Positions 29,848 through 38,675 of a DNA stretch of 38,675 bases are shown in pieces. Under the pieces are notes generated by a model, which was not told the DNA's origin, did no database searches, and worked only from the letters and a program-made list of their open reading frames with translations. The stretch's first letter is position 1, and each line of letters begins with the position of its first letter. Origin of the DNA: Paludibacteraceae bacterium (GTDB taxonomy: Bacteria; Bacteroidota; Bacteroidia; Bacteroidales; Paludibacteraceae); the NCBI GenBank assembly GCA_016292775.1, contig JAEDFN010000013.1, positions 1 through 38,675 on the forward strand, read 5' to 3'. The position numbers and the translations under genes are program-made.

Positions 29848-32814
29848 ATGAATAAACTCTTTTTGGTAGATGCCTACTCGATAATATATCGCGCTTACTA
29901 TGCTTTAATGCGCTCTCCTCGTATCAATTCCAAGCATTTTAACACTTCCGCCGTTTTTGGTTTTGTCAATATTCTCAATGATGTGCTCTCTAATGATGAG
30001 TTGACACATATTGCCGTGGCTTTCGACCCCGCAACGCCCACTTTTCGCCATAACGATTTTCCGCAATATAAGGCTAACCGTGATGCCGCTCCCGAAGATA
30101 TCCACCTCTCAGTGCCTATTATCAAGCAGATTGTTACCGCTATGAATATCCCTATCGTAGAGGCTGATGGCTTTGAGGCTGACGATGTTATCGGTACTCT
30201 TGCCCATCAAGCAGCACAAAAGGGCTTCGAGGTGTATATGCTTACCCCCGATAAGGATTATGGTCAACTCGTTACCGATAAAATAAAGATTTATAAACCT
30301 CGCTACGGGGAGGGTGGATATGATGTGCTCGGCGTGCAAGAGGTGCTCGACAAATGGGGTTTATCAAGCACTGCCCAGGTGATAGACTTGCTCGGCTTGA
30401 TGGGCGACTCTTCAGATAATATCCCCGGTTGCCCGGGCGTGGGCGAGAAAACTGCCGTCAAACTGCTCATGGAATACGGCTCTATCGATAATCTTATCAA
30501 TAGTGTACAGGATATGAAAAAGTCCGCACTTAAAGATAAAATCCTGAATAATATAGATAACATCCGTCTGTCTAAATACCTGGCTACCATACGCCTCGAT
30601 GTGCCCGTGACTTTCGATGAGGCGGCTACAGCCCGTAAAAAACCCGATTACCCTAAGTTGGTAGAGATATATAAAGAGATGGAATTTAATTTTTTATTGA
30701 AAAAATTATCCGCCGAGGGCGTCGATATAGGCTCTTTAGATTTCTCTTCAAAAGCCTCTACTGTCAACTCTCATGGCAAAGTATCCGGCACAACGGAAAA
30801 TATTTCAAAACCCTCTCTGTTTGATGATTTTAATGATACCAAGTCGACTTCGATAGATGCCTCAACCGGTGGTATAGATGATAATGCTTTACAAGGGAAA
30901 AAGGCTATAATAGACTCCGATACCGCTATGGTTAATGCCCATAATGCGTTGCAATATTCTATGACGGTAGGGCAACAAAACGAAAATCAGCCGGGTCGTA
31001 TCCTCGATACCATAAATAGCGTTAAGCATGAATATTACAAAACCGCTACCGTGGCGGAATACGAAGCCCTTGCTGCAGAGCTCAATGCCGCCGCCTCTTT
31101 CGCTTTCGATACGGAAACTACCGGTGTCGATGTGCACAACTCATCTCTTGTAGGTATCTCTTTTGCCATTAATCCGCATCAAGCATATTACATTCCTCTG
31201 CCTCAGGAAATAAACGACGCGGTAGAGATTCTTTCTTATTTCAAAAAACCTCTCGAAAATAGTGATATCGAGAAATGTGGCCATAACATCAAATTCGATA
31301 TTATGATGCTTGCCAAATATGGTGTGCATGTGGCGGGTCCGCTTTTCGACTCAATGATAGCTCATTACCTTATTCAGCCGGAGTTGTACCATAATATGGA
31401 CTTCCTTGCGGAGTTACTTCTTGGATATAAAACCATTCATATCGAGGAACTTATCGGAGAAAAGGGGAAAAATCAACTCAATATGCGGCAAGTGAATATC
31501 GATAGAGTAGTGGATTACGCTGCCGAAGATGCCGATATTACACTGCAGCTATGTAATTCTTTGAAACCGCAAATAGAAGATTTACAGTTACATACTCTCT
31601 GTTATGACATAGAGATGCCCCTTATTTACGTACTTGCAAAAATGGAGATGACGGGCGTTATAGTAGATGATTTCTCCCTCGCTCAATCGTCACAAATCCT
31701 TACGCAACAGATGCTTGCTATTGAGAATAACATCCGTAAAGAGGCGGGGTTCGCTATCAATGTGTCGTCGCCGGTGCAGGTGGGCAAACTGCTTTTTGAG
31801 GTCCTTGCTATCAGCGATAAACCGAAAAAAACAAAACGCGGACAGTATGTAACCGACGAAGATACCCTTGAGTCGCTGCGATATAAACACCCCGTTGTAG
31901 GAGAGATACTCGAATATCGCGGGTTGAAAAAGTTGCTCAGCACCTATATCGATGCATTGCCGAAATTGATTGATGAGAAGTCGGGAAGGATACATACCTC
32001 TTTTAATCAGACTGTTACTGCCACGGGGCGACTCTCGTCTTCTAACCCTAACTTGCAGAATATCCCTATCCGTAATGAGGATGGCAAAGAGATACGCCGT
32101 GCTTTTGTAGCATCGGAAGGGTATAAATTCCTATCGGCGGACTACTCTCAAGTGGAGTTGCGCATTATGGCACACCTGTCGCAAGATGAGAATTTGGTAG
32201 AGGCTTTTGTTAAAGACTATGATATTCACGCCGCTACGGCAGCAAAAATTTTCAAAGTGCCGATAGAAGAGGTTACCTCTGACATGCGCCGTAAGGCAAA
32301 AACAGCCAATTTCGGCATCATCTACGGAGTGTCGGCTTTCGGCCTCTCGGAGCGTCTCGGCGTTTCTCGCACCGAAGCGAAGAAACTTATCGACGACTAC
32401 TTCGTAAATTTCCCGGGAGTAAGAAAATATATTGATGATAGTGTAGACCTTGCACGTAAAAAAGGTTTTGTAGAAACGATAATGCACAGGCGCCGTTACC
32501 TGCCTGATATCAACTCACGCAATAGTAACGTTCGCGGATATGCCGAGCGAAATGCCGTCAACGCCCCTATCCAAGGGTCTGCCGCCGATATCATCAAACT
32601 CGCAATGGTGAAAATCGACAGCCGATTACAAGCAGAGCAGCTCCGCGCCGAAATGATTCTGCAAGTGCACGACGAACTTAATTTCAACGTGCCGGAGGAT
32701 GAAGTCGATCGCCTCACCGCCATCGTGCGCGAAGAGATGGAGAACGCTATCCACCTCTCCGTTCCCCTGAAAGTCGACATCGGCATCGGCAACAACTGGC
32801 TCGAAGCTCATTGA
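29848..32814 (+). CDS. polA: DNA polymerase I
   Basis: The protein has 988 residues. The N-terminal 5'-3' exonuclease at about 1-290 has LFLVDAYSIIYRAYYAL, EADDVIGTLA and LMGDSSDNIPGCPGVGEKTA. A linker of about 90-100 residues, Ser/Asp/Asn-rich, follows. The 3'-5' proofreading domain is intact, with FDTETTG (D421, E423), CGHNIKFDIMML and DYAAEDADITLQL. The polymerase domain has TGRLSSSNPNLQNIP, motif A DYSQVELR near 765, motif B RRKAKTANFGIIYG and motif C HDE near 941. It fills gaps in repair and removes RNA primers. Both exonuclease sites look active. Downstream is an IS1595-type scrap and no clear terminator. Confidence 0.97.
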   Translation: MNKLFLVDAYSIIYRAYYALMRSPRINSKHFNTSAVFGFVNILNDVLSNDELTHIAVAFDPATPTFRHNDFPQYKANRDAAPEDIHLSVPIIKQIVTAMNIPIVEADGFEADDVIGTLAHQAAQKGFEVYMLTPDKDYGQLVTDKIKIYKPRYGEGGYDVLGVQEVLDKWGLSSTAQVIDLLGLMGDSSDNIPGCPGVGEKTAVKLLMEYGSIDNLINSVQDMKKSALKDKILNNIDNIRLSKYLATIRLDVPVTFDEAATARKKPDYPKLVEIYKEMEFNFLLKKLSAEGVDIGSLDFSSKASTVNSHGKVSGTTENISKPSLFDDFNDTKSTSIDASTGGIDDNALQGKKAIIDSDTAMVNAHNALQYSMTVGQQNENQPGRILDTINSVKHEYYKTATVAEYEALAAELNAAASFAFDTETTGVDVHNSSLVGISFAINPHQAYYIPLPQEINDAVEILSYFKKPLENSDIEKCGHNIKFDIMMLAKYGVHVAGPLFDSMIAHYLIQPELYHNMDFLAELLLGYKTIHIEELIGEKGKNQLNMRQVNIDRVVDYAAEDADITLQLCNSLKPQIEDLQLHTLCYDIEMPLIYVLAKMEMTGVIVDDFSLAQSSQILTQQMLAIENNIRKEAGFAINVSSPVQVGKLLFEVLAISDKPKKTKRGQYVTDEDTLESLRYKHPVVGEILEYRGLKKLLSTYIDALPKLIDEKSGRIHTSFNQTVTATGRLSSSNPNLQNIPIRNEDGKEIRRAFVASEGYKFLSADYSQVELRIMAHLSQDENLVEAFVKDYDIHAATAAKIFKVPIEEVTSDMRRKAKTANFGIIYGVSAFGLSERLGVSRTEAKKLIDDYFVNFPGVRKYIDDSVDLARKKGFVETIMHRRRYLPDINSRNSNVRGYAERNAVNAPIQGSAADIIKLAMVKIDSRLQAEQLRAEMILQVHDELNFNVPEDEVDRLTAIVREEMENAIHLSVPLKVDIGIGNNWLEAH

Positions 32815-32871
32815 TGTTCTTGCCGTGAATAAGTATGATTGGTTTAAAACAATAGTTGTCTCTATAAACAA

Positions 32872-33002
32872 TTAATTGTAGATGAAATAAATCTTTTTGG
32901 AAATTACAAACGAAACAAACGTGGTCGGGGTACAGGAAAGACTCCAGTTGTAGGTGTCACCGAGCGTGACAGCGGCAGGATATATACAAGTGTTGCACTA
33001 TA
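32872..33002 (+). pseudogene. IS1595-type transposase fragment
   Basis: An open frame with no start reads VDEINLFGNYKRNKRGRGTG then KTPVVGVTERDSGRIYTSVA and stops. The VDE..GxxK..GRGxxxKTPVVGxxER pattern is the core of IS1595-like DDE transposases. Only about 43 codons survive, between polA and the lipoprotein gene. Confidence 0.7.
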
Positions 33003-33097
33003 ATTTTTAAAAAAAGAGTTATACTTTAAAAGTGTCAGCCTATTCTTTTTGCTATGCTTTTTTTATTGAAAATTAGGTCTATATCAAAAATAATTCT

Positions 33098-33105
33098 TAC
33101 CTTTG
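33098..33105 (+). promoter_or_regulatory. -7 element TACCTTTG before the lipoprotein gene
   Basis: TACCTTTG fits TAnnTTTG. It lies downstream of the ATG at 33054, which shows that this longer frame is not the true start and supports initiation at 33129. Confidence 0.65.
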
Positions 33106-33128
33106 CAAATTATTTAATGGTAAAATTC

Positions 33129-33956
33129 ATGAAATATAGTATTAGTTTGGCTTTGTTATTATTTTTGCTTACTTCTTGTGGAGGAGTGAGAAAAAATGCA
33201 GAGTATTATATAGAGCAAAGCCGGTGTTATTATGCAGCCGGTAATGATACTCTTGCCCTTACAATGCTTGATTCCGTGGCTATTTTGTTCCCGAAAGAGA
33301 TTGAAAATCGCAGAATTGCCGACACTTTACGTTGGGAAATCCAAATGAAGCAGTGTGTAACTTCTATCCCGATGCTCGACTCCGTTATTGAAATTGCCCA
33401 ATATAAGCTCGATTCTTTAGTGAAATTCTTTAAATTTTACAAAGATACATTATATCAAGATATCGGCACTTATGAGCATCGTATCCTTACTACCGAGCGG
33501 AATACAAGTCGCTGTTACCTAAAGCCTTCCGTTGATGAAAACGGGGCTGTTACAATCACTTCGTTCTACTATGGTGCTCGTGCACACCATAATCAACTCA
33601 AGGTTTCCGTCGACTCTTTCTTTGTAGAAACCCCCGTTATCCCTTCCGAGAATATCTCTGATTTTCAACTCGATGAGAGCGAATATAAGGAGGTTATTAT
33701 CGTCGATAGCACCTATCTTAATGGTATTGATGAGTATATTGCCGCTAATGCCGATCGGAAAATACGCATCACCCTGAAGGGAGAAAAACCTTATGTCTAT
33801 TACCTCAACGGCACGGAAAAAGAAATTTTTTATACAACGTATCAATTTGCTAACATATTATCTATATACTCTAAGACTATAAATCAAAAATCCAAAGCTA
33901 TACAAAAAATAGAAATTCTTAAACAACGAAATATTAAGCTATACGATTATGAGTAG
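33129..33956 (+). CDS. Hypothetical lipoprotein
   Basis: The protein has 275 residues from the ATG at 33129, chosen because MKYSISLALLLFLLTSCGG is a lipoprotein signal with lipobox LTSC and the promoter lies just upstream. After Cys17 an N-terminal helical part (YYIEQSRCYYAAGNDTLALT, MLDSVAILFP) resembles a TPR-like unit. The centre is helical, then a strand-rich part follows (VTITSFYYGARAHHNQLKVS, RKIRITLKGEKPYVYYL). It should be anchored in the periplasm or on the outer membrane. I do not recognise a named family. Its stop overlaps the start of glgB by 8 bp, so the two are translationally coupled; the functional link is unclear. Confidence 0.8.
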   Translation: MKYSISLALLLFLLTSCGGVRKNAEYYIEQSRCYYAAGNDTLALTMLDSVAILFPKEIENRRIADTLRWEIQMKQCVTSIPMLDSVIEIAQYKLDSLVKFFKFYKDTLYQDIGTYEHRILTTERNTSRCYLKPSVDENGAVTITSFYYGARAHHNQLKVSVDSFFVETPVIPSENISDFQLDESEYKEVIIVDSTYLNGIDEYIAANADRKIRITLKGEKPYVYYLNGTEKEIFYTTYQFANILSIYSKTINQKSKAIQKIEILKQRNIKLYDYE

Positions 33957-35949
33957 TCTTAAAATATTACAAGATGATACATATTTGCAGCCTTTTGAGT
34001 TTGCTATTACCGGCCGTCATGATTATGCGGTGCGTAAAGAGCAGGAGCTGCTGGGCGAGGAGAATAAAACTCTCTCGGATTTTGCTTCCGGTTATCTCTT
34101 TTTCGGAATGCATAAAATTAAGCGTAGCTGGGTAATTCGTGAGTGGGCTCCTAATGCTACGGAGCTCTATTTGATAGGAGATTTCAATGGCTGGCAAAAG
34201 AATGATAAATTCAAATTCGAAAGAAAAGATAATGGTATTTGGGAATTAAAGGTCGGCGAGCGCATGTTGAAGCATGGCGACCTCTATAAATTTATCATCG
34301 TATGGAATGGCGGTGAGGGCGAGCGTATCCCCGCTTGGGCAAGATATGTGGTGCAAGACCCTGTTACTCATATCTTCTCCGCTAAGGTTTGGATGCCTGA
34401 AAATCCCTATAAATTTAAAATACGTAAATTCCGCCCTACTACTTCCCCTCTGAAAATTTACGAATGCCATATCGGTATGGCCACAGAAGAGGAGAGAATA
34501 GGCACTTATGATGAATTCCGTATCAATGTGTTGCCTCGCATCGTGAAAGCGGGGTACAACTGCATCCAAATAATGGCTATTCAAGAGCACCCTTATTATG
34601 GCTCTTTCGGATACCATGTGTCGAATTTCTTTGCGGCTTCTTCCCGCTTCGGTACTCCGGACGAACTTAAACAGCTTGTTGATGAGGCTCATAAGAATAA
34701 TATAGCTGTTATCATGGACCTCGTACACTCTCATGCCGTGAAAAATGAGGTGGAGGGTCTTGCCCGTTTCGATGGCACCCCTTATCAATATTTCCATGGC
34801 GGTGAGCGACGTGAACATCCCGCTTGGGACTCGCTCTGCTTTAATTACAACAAGAATGAGGTTTTACACTTCCTGCTCTCTAACTGTAAATTCTGGCTCG
34901 AAGAGTATAAATTCGACGGATTCCGCTTCGATGGCGTAACTTCTATGATTTATCGTAATCATGGCCTCGGCCAGGATTTTACCAATTATAGCGACTATTA
35001 CAATCTTAATCAAGATGGCGATGCTATCTGCTATCTCACTCTTGCTAACAAACTTATCCATGAGGTTAAACCCGATGCTATAACTATTGCCGAAGAGATG
35101 TCCGGACTTCCGGAACTCGCTGTGCCTTTCTCCGATGGCGGTATCGGTTTCGACTATCGCCTCGCAATGGGTATTCCGGACTTCTGGATTCGTTATATCA
35201 AAGAGGTGAGAGACGAAGATTGGAAAGCCGGCCATATCTTCTATGAGATGACCAATCGTCGCGCCGGTGAGAAAACCATCTCCTATGCCGAATCGCACGA
35301 CCAAGCCCTCGTGGGGGATAAAACAATTATTTTCCGCCTTATCGACTCCGATATGTATTGGCATATGAAAAAGGGTGATGAAACGCTTTTGGTAAATCGC
35401 GGTATCGCTCTCCATAAGATGATTCGCCTTATTACCCTCGCTACAATAAATGGCGGTTACCTCAATTTTATGGGCAATGAATTCGGACATCCGGAGTGGA
35501 TCGACTTCCCGCGTGAGGGTAATGGTTGGTCGTATAAATACGCCCGCCGTCAATGGTCGCTCGAGGATAGAGAAGACCTCCATTATGCCGACCTTGCCCG
35601 CTTCGATAAAGCGATGCTGAGCCTGATTACCGAAGAACGTAAATTCTCCGAGTCGCTCATTGAGAAAATTTGGGATAATGAGGGCGACCAACTCGTGGCT
35701 TTCAAGCGTAAAGACCTTATCTTTATCTTTAATTTCAACCCTAATAAGTCGTTTGCCGACTATGGTATCCTCGTCAAAAAGGGTACTTATGATGTGGTAC
35801 TCGATACCGATAGCGTTGAATTCGGCGGCTTCGGATTTTCCGACAATAGCGTAGAGCACCGTACTATGCCTTCGCATCTGAAAAATAAAGAGTGGCTTAA
35901 GGTCTATATCCCGGCTCGCTCCGCCCTCGTACTTAGAAAGATAGAGTGA
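33949..35949 (+). CDS. glgB: 1,4-alpha-glucan branching enzyme, eukaryote-like GH13_8 type
   Basis: The protein has 666 residues. An N-terminal CBM48-type module (VIREWAPNATELYLIGDFNG) precedes the GH13 barrel: ECHIGMATEEERIGTYDEF, MDLVHSHAVKN, FDGFRFDGVTSMIYRNHG with the nucleophile D328, TIAEEMSGLP with the acid/base E382, and YAESHDQAL with D451. A C-terminal beta domain ends the protein. The SHAVKN and VTSMIYRNHG phrases are those of the GBE1/GH13_8 group rather than the E. coli-like GH13_9 group. It forms alpha-1,6 branches in cytoplasmic glycogen. The gene is coupled to the preceding lipoprotein gene. No other glycogen genes are in the window. Confidence 0.92.
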   Translation: MSSLKILQDDTYLQPFEFAITGRHDYAVRKEQELLGEENKTLSDFASGYLFFGMHKIKRSWVIREWAPNATELYLIGDFNGWQKNDKFKFERKDNGIWELKVGERMLKHGDLYKFIIVWNGGEGERIPAWARYVVQDPVTHIFSAKVWMPENPYKFKIRKFRPTTSPLKIYECHIGMATEEERIGTYDEFRINVLPRIVKAGYNCIQIMAIQEHPYYGSFGYHVSNFFAASSRFGTPDELKQLVDEAHKNNIAVIMDLVHSHAVKNEVEGLARFDGTPYQYFHGGERREHPAWDSLCFNYNKNEVLHFLLSNCKFWLEEYKFDGFRFDGVTSMIYRNHGLGQDFTNYSDYYNLNQDGDAICYLTLANKLIHEVKPDAITIAEEMSGLPELAVPFSDGGIGFDYRLAMGIPDFWIRYIKEVRDEDWKAGHIFYEMTNRRAGEKTISYAESHDQALVGDKTIIFRLIDSDMYWHMKKGDETLLVNRGIALHKMIRLITLATINGGYLNFMGNEFGHPEWIDFPREGNGWSYKYARRQWSLEDREDLHYADLARFDKAMLSLITEERKFSESLIEKIWDNEGDQLVAFKRKDLIFIFNFNPNKSFADYGILVKKGTYDVVLDTDSVEFGGFGFSDNSVEHRTMPSHLKNKEWLKVYIPARSALVLRKIE

Positions 35950-35997
35950 TGAAGTCTCTTTTTTTGGTTTTTTGGTAGTTGACATAATAATATTGTA

Positions 35998-37182
35998 ATG
36001 AGTTTGGATTCGAGATATAAAGATTTGGATGATGATATAATAGAAGTATTGCGCAAGTTCGAAAAAATGGTGGAGAATGGTAAATATTCTTACGTAGATT
36101 ACGACGATTGCGAGGTAATTCTAAACTCTTTTATATATATCGAAGATGAAGATATGGCTCAAAAAGCCCTCGACTACTTCGTAACTTTGTATCCCGATAA
36201 GCAAGCTCTGAAAGATTATTATCCGGTATTGGCTTTTTTTAGCGGCGATTATGATAAGGTTATCTCCCTTGTTCCGGATATGGAAGAGGTAAACTCCCCT
36301 ATGGTTCTTTCTATTCTCGCAGAGAGCTATGCTCATAATTTATGCCCCGATAAAGCAAAAATCGCCTTTGAATACTATTTACTTAAGGAGAATAATCAAA
36401 AAGATCTCTCCTCTTCTATCGAAAAAATCGGCGCCGTTTTTAATGAGAATTTTTTCCCCGATCATGCCCTTCATTTCCTCAATATCGGATTGAAATTTTT
36501 CCCTGATAATGAGGATATAAAGACGGAATATGCCCGCTCTTATTATGTAAAAGGGAATATGCAAAAGGCGAAAAAGATTTTGTCTGAAATTTTTCAAGAT
36601 AATAAATACCCTTATTACTCGGTAAAGTTATATATATCAATTTGTTTCGTGCTGGAACAGTTTGCCGAAGCACTAAAATATATTGATATCTGCCTCGATA
36701 TGAAGCCTCTTGATTTTGACTTGATAGTAAAAAAATCGCGGGCACTATTCAATACTTCACACCAAGCGGAGGCGATTTCGCTACTCGAGAAGTTCAACGA
36801 AGAGCATCCGAATATAGAATTGATACAGAGTAATTTGGCAGAATTATATCTCTGCTCGGGGAAAGACGTAAAAGCTTTTGTGTTGTTTGAAAGTCTATAT
36901 GCCGAACACCCATATAATTTACGTTATATCTCTTCACTTGGTATACTTTTTTTTAATTCGTCGAACTATAAAAAGGCGATACCCTTTCTGATACAGACTT
37001 TCGAAGATAACCCTTCCGATGCCGTGGCTTTCTGCCTTGCCGTATCTTTCTATTCAGAAAACGATATAGAAAACTCATACAAATATTTGAAGATTGCCAC
37101 TGAATATGATAGCAATCTTTACAATGATTTTTACACCCTTTTCCCGGAGGCAAAACAAATAATAAATAAAAAAGAGTTATGA
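35998..37182 (+). CDS. Tetratricopeptide repeat protein
   Basis: The protein has 394 residues and no signal peptide. Helical TPR-like pairs run through it, for example MAQKALDYFVTLYPDKQAL, HALHFLNIGLKFFPDNEDIK, EALKYIDICLDMKPLDFDL, EAISLLEKFNEEHPN and KAIPFLIQTFEDNPSDAV. The N-terminal 45 residues are acidic (DLDDDIIEVLRKFEKM). It is probably a cytoplasmic scaffold; partners are unknown. Its stop overlaps the start of the DedA gene by 4 bp (ATGA). It lies 48 nt after glgB, so it may share that transcript. Confidence 0.85.
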   Translation: MSLDSRYKDLDDDIIEVLRKFEKMVENGKYSYVDYDDCEVILNSFIYIEDEDMAQKALDYFVTLYPDKQALKDYYPVLAFFSGDYDKVISLVPDMEEVNSPMVLSILAESYAHNLCPDKAKIAFEYYLLKENNQKDLSSSIEKIGAVFNENFFPDHALHFLNIGLKFFPDNEDIKTEYARSYYVKGNMQKAKKILSEIFQDNKYPYYSVKLYISICFVLEQFAEALKYIDICLDMKPLDFDLIVKKSRALFNTSHQAEAISLLEKFNEEHPNIELIQSNLAELYLCSGKDVKAFVLFESLYAEHPYNLRYISSLGILFFNSSNYKKAIPFLIQTFEDNPSDAVAFCLAVSFYSENDIENSYKYLKIATEYDSNLYNDFYTLFPEAKQIINKKEL

Positions 37183-37934
37183 AATATACCATTATTAAAC
37201 GATTTATTACATTTTTACTGCTTCTTACCATTGTAAGCGTTGTTAGTGCCGAAAATGCAACACCTGCAGATACGATAACTACGGAAGCAGGTTATATACA
37301 AAAGATTACGAATTGGTATAGTGCAAATATGAACTACTATACAGTGGCGGGCTTGATGGCAATCGAGAGCTCTTTTATCCCATTTCCATCCGAGATAGTG
37401 GTTCCCCCTGCAGCGGCTGTATCCGTATTGCCGGGCTCAAAAATGAATATTATCCTAATAATCTTATTTGCTACTTTAGGCTCGCTTATCGGAGCCTTGG
37501 TGAATTATTTCTTGTCGATGACCCTCGGTAGAACTATCATCTATAAGTTTGCCGATAGTAAATTGGGTCATCTTTGTTTGTTGAACAGCGATAAAATCCG
37601 TAAAGCGGAGAATTATTTTAACGACCATGGTAAGGTGTCTACCTTCATCGGTCGCCTTATCCCCGGTATCCGTCAGCTGATATCAATACCTGCCGGGTTG
37701 GCTCGTATGCCTCTATTCTCTTTTATGGGCTTTACCGTGCTCGGTGCCGGAATTTGGAATGTAGTACTCGCCCTTATCGGCTATATCGTAGGCGATAATG
37801 TGGATCTTATCTACAAGTATTCCCACGAAATCGGTTATTTAATCATCGCTGTTCTCGCTGTTGTGCTTTTGTTTTACACTGTTAAGTATCTTATTAAAAG
37901 AAAAAAACAATGCAAACAAAAAAATTTGGATTAG
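37179..37934 (+). CDS. DedA family membrane protein
   Basis: The protein has 251 residues. It starts with a hydrophobic leader (MKYTIIKRFITFLLLLTIVS, VVSA) and a short polar stretch before the DedA domain. Family marks are ESSFIPFPSEIVVPPAA, GSLIGALVNYFLSMTLGR, FNDHGKVSTFIGRLIPGIRQ with the conserved Arg residues, and AGIWNVVLALIGYIVGDN. A last transmembrane helix and a very basic tail follow. DedA proteins include flippases or recyclers of undecaprenyl phosphate or other lipids; the subtype cannot be told here. The start overlaps the TPR gene by 4 bp and the end overlaps aroE by 25 bp. Confidence 0.92.
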   Translation: MKYTIIKRFITFLLLLTIVSVVSAENATPADTITTEAGYIQKITNWYSANMNYYTVAGLMAIESSFIPFPSEIVVPPAAAVSVLPGSKMNIILIILFATLGSLIGALVNYFLSMTLGRTIIYKFADSKLGHLCLLNSDKIRKAENYFNDHGKVSTFIGRLIPGIRQLISIPAGLARMPLFSFMGFTVLGAGIWNVVLALIGYIVGDNVDLIYKYSHEIGYLIIAVLAVVLLFYTVKYLIKRKKQCKQKNLD

Positions 37935-38641
37935 TTGGCAGAAGTCTTGCTCACTCTTTTTCTGCCAAATATTTAAACAAAAGATTTTCGGAGTTGGGAG
38001 TCGATGCGGAGTATAAACTTTATGACTTGCCCAATATTGAGCGAATAATAGATTTTGCTTTTGATAATAATCTCGATGGCTTTAATGTAACAATGCCTTA
38101 TAAACAAGAGATTATGCCCTATCTCACCTCTATTACCGACGAGGCTCTCACTATCGGAGCAGTGAATACCGTTAAGGTAAAAGATGATGCTCTTATCGGG
38201 TATAATACCGACTGTAAAGGATTTGAGAATACCTTTTTACCCCTTTTGCCCAATAATAGGGTAAAGGTGCTCGTGCTCGGTAATGGCGGTGCCTCAAAAG
38301 CCGTGCAGTATATACTTAAAAAGCATAAAATAGATTTCACAATAGTGTCGAGAGTGCCTAATATCAATACTATAGGATATAGAGAGGTGACTTCGGATGT
38401 GATAAAAAAGCATAAGGTTATTATCAATACTACTTCGCTCGGAATGTATCCCAATAGTGATGTGTACCCGATAATACCGTATCATGCTATCTCTTCAGGT
38501 CATATATTATATGATTTGATTTATAACCCGGAGGTAACCCCGTTTTTGCAGTTTGGTATCGACAAAAAAGCAGTAATAAAAAATGGTCTTGGTATGCTCC
38601 ATCAGCAAGCGGAAGCCTCGCTCGCTATTTGGCTCGAATAG
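37910..38641 (+). CDS. aroE: Shikimate dehydrogenase
   Basis: The protein has 243 residues, shorter than the usual 270 or so but with all motifs. It reduces 3-dehydroshikimate to shikimate with NADPH. The substrate-binding site is GRSLAHSFS (residues 10-18) and NVTMPYK with the catalytic Lys; GYNTDCKGF has the catalytic Asp; the nucleotide-binding loop is VLGNGGASKAV; NTTSLGMYP and the closing NGLGMLHQQAEASLAIW are typical. The start overlaps dedA by 25 bp. The gene is complete; only 34 bp of unassigned sequence follow it in the window. Confidence 0.95.
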   Translation: MQTKKFGLVGRSLAHSFSAKYLNKRFSELGVDAEYKLYDLPNIERIIDFAFDNNLDGFNVTMPYKQEIMPYLTSITDEALTIGAVNTVKVKDDALIGYNTDCKGFENTFLPLLPNNRVKVLVLGNGGASKAVQYILKKHKIDFTIVSRVPNINTIGYREVTSDVIKKHKVIINTTSLGMYPNSDVYPIIPYHAISSGHILYDLIYNPEVTPFLQFGIDKKAVIKNGLGMLHQQAEASLAIWLE

Positions 38642-38675
38642 TTGATAACACTTAAGCCCGCATGGCATCACAGCC

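Noticed and set aside
33054..33128. Longer N-terminus of the lipoprotein from the ATG at 33054
   Set aside because: A -7 promoter element lies inside this stretch, and the extra residues would bury the lipoprotein signal peptide.
34864..35985. Minus-strand ORF of 373 codons opposite glgB
   Set aside because: It is antisense to conserved catalytic motifs of glgB and has no promoter or family similarity; a shadow frame.

Overview
The window looks like chromosome from an uncultured member of the Bacteroidales (phylum Bacteroidota). The evidence is a T9SS type A sorting domain at the end of a giant secreted protein, the lineage-typical GGGtGRT and DUF4954 families, AT-rich 5' leaders with few Shine-Dalgarno sequences, and several promoters of the Bacteroidetes form TTTG-N19-21-TAnnTTTG. 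Genus cannot be set from sequence reading alone.

Layout. (1) 1-12507: the 3' part of a GGGtGRT gene with its terminator, a 3462-residue T9SS-secreted multidomain surface protein, two terminator-like hairpins, and a transcription unit with promoter and terminator but no convincing ORF (about 12043-12507) that I read as a structured non-coding RNA of unrecognised family. (2) 12508-22066: an accessory region. Its core is a tightly packed run of genes (13687-18906) encoding a WG-repeat/TerB-like/zinc-ribbon protein, a chimeric small protein, an SPFH (band 7, 'virion core') protein ending in a GYF_2 domain, three small GYF_2 proteins and a four-helix membrane protein. A further membrane protein lies upstream (12985). 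A 39-nt leader encoding the same 13-residue start peptide sits exactly 57 nt before two of these genes. Fragments of at least three transposases edge the region. Downstream lie three members or relics of the AlbA_2/HATPase/winged-helix regulator family (one C-terminal fragment, one internally deleted, one intact), all with short repeats in the hinge before the winged helix. (3) 22067-38641: housekeeping genes: waaA, hisS, DUF4954, recF, a convergent [FeFe]-hydrogenase-like gene, polA, an IS1595-type transposase scrap, a lipoprotein, a GH13 branching enzyme, a TPR protein, a DedA protein and aroE.

How they work together. hisS-DUF4954-recF and lipoprotein-glgB are close-packed, and TPR-dedA-aroE overlap, so each group is probably co-transcribed. 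The most system-like part is the SPFH/GYF_2 cluster. By domain content it resembles SPFH plus zinc-ribbon plus membrane-protein modules known from envelope-stress loci such as Bacillus ydjGHI, but it adds WG repeats, a TerB-like helical domain, four GYF_2 adaptors and a UBA/RuvA-C-like tail. Its function is not established by anything in the sequence. A membrane-associated stress or defence complex is my inference.
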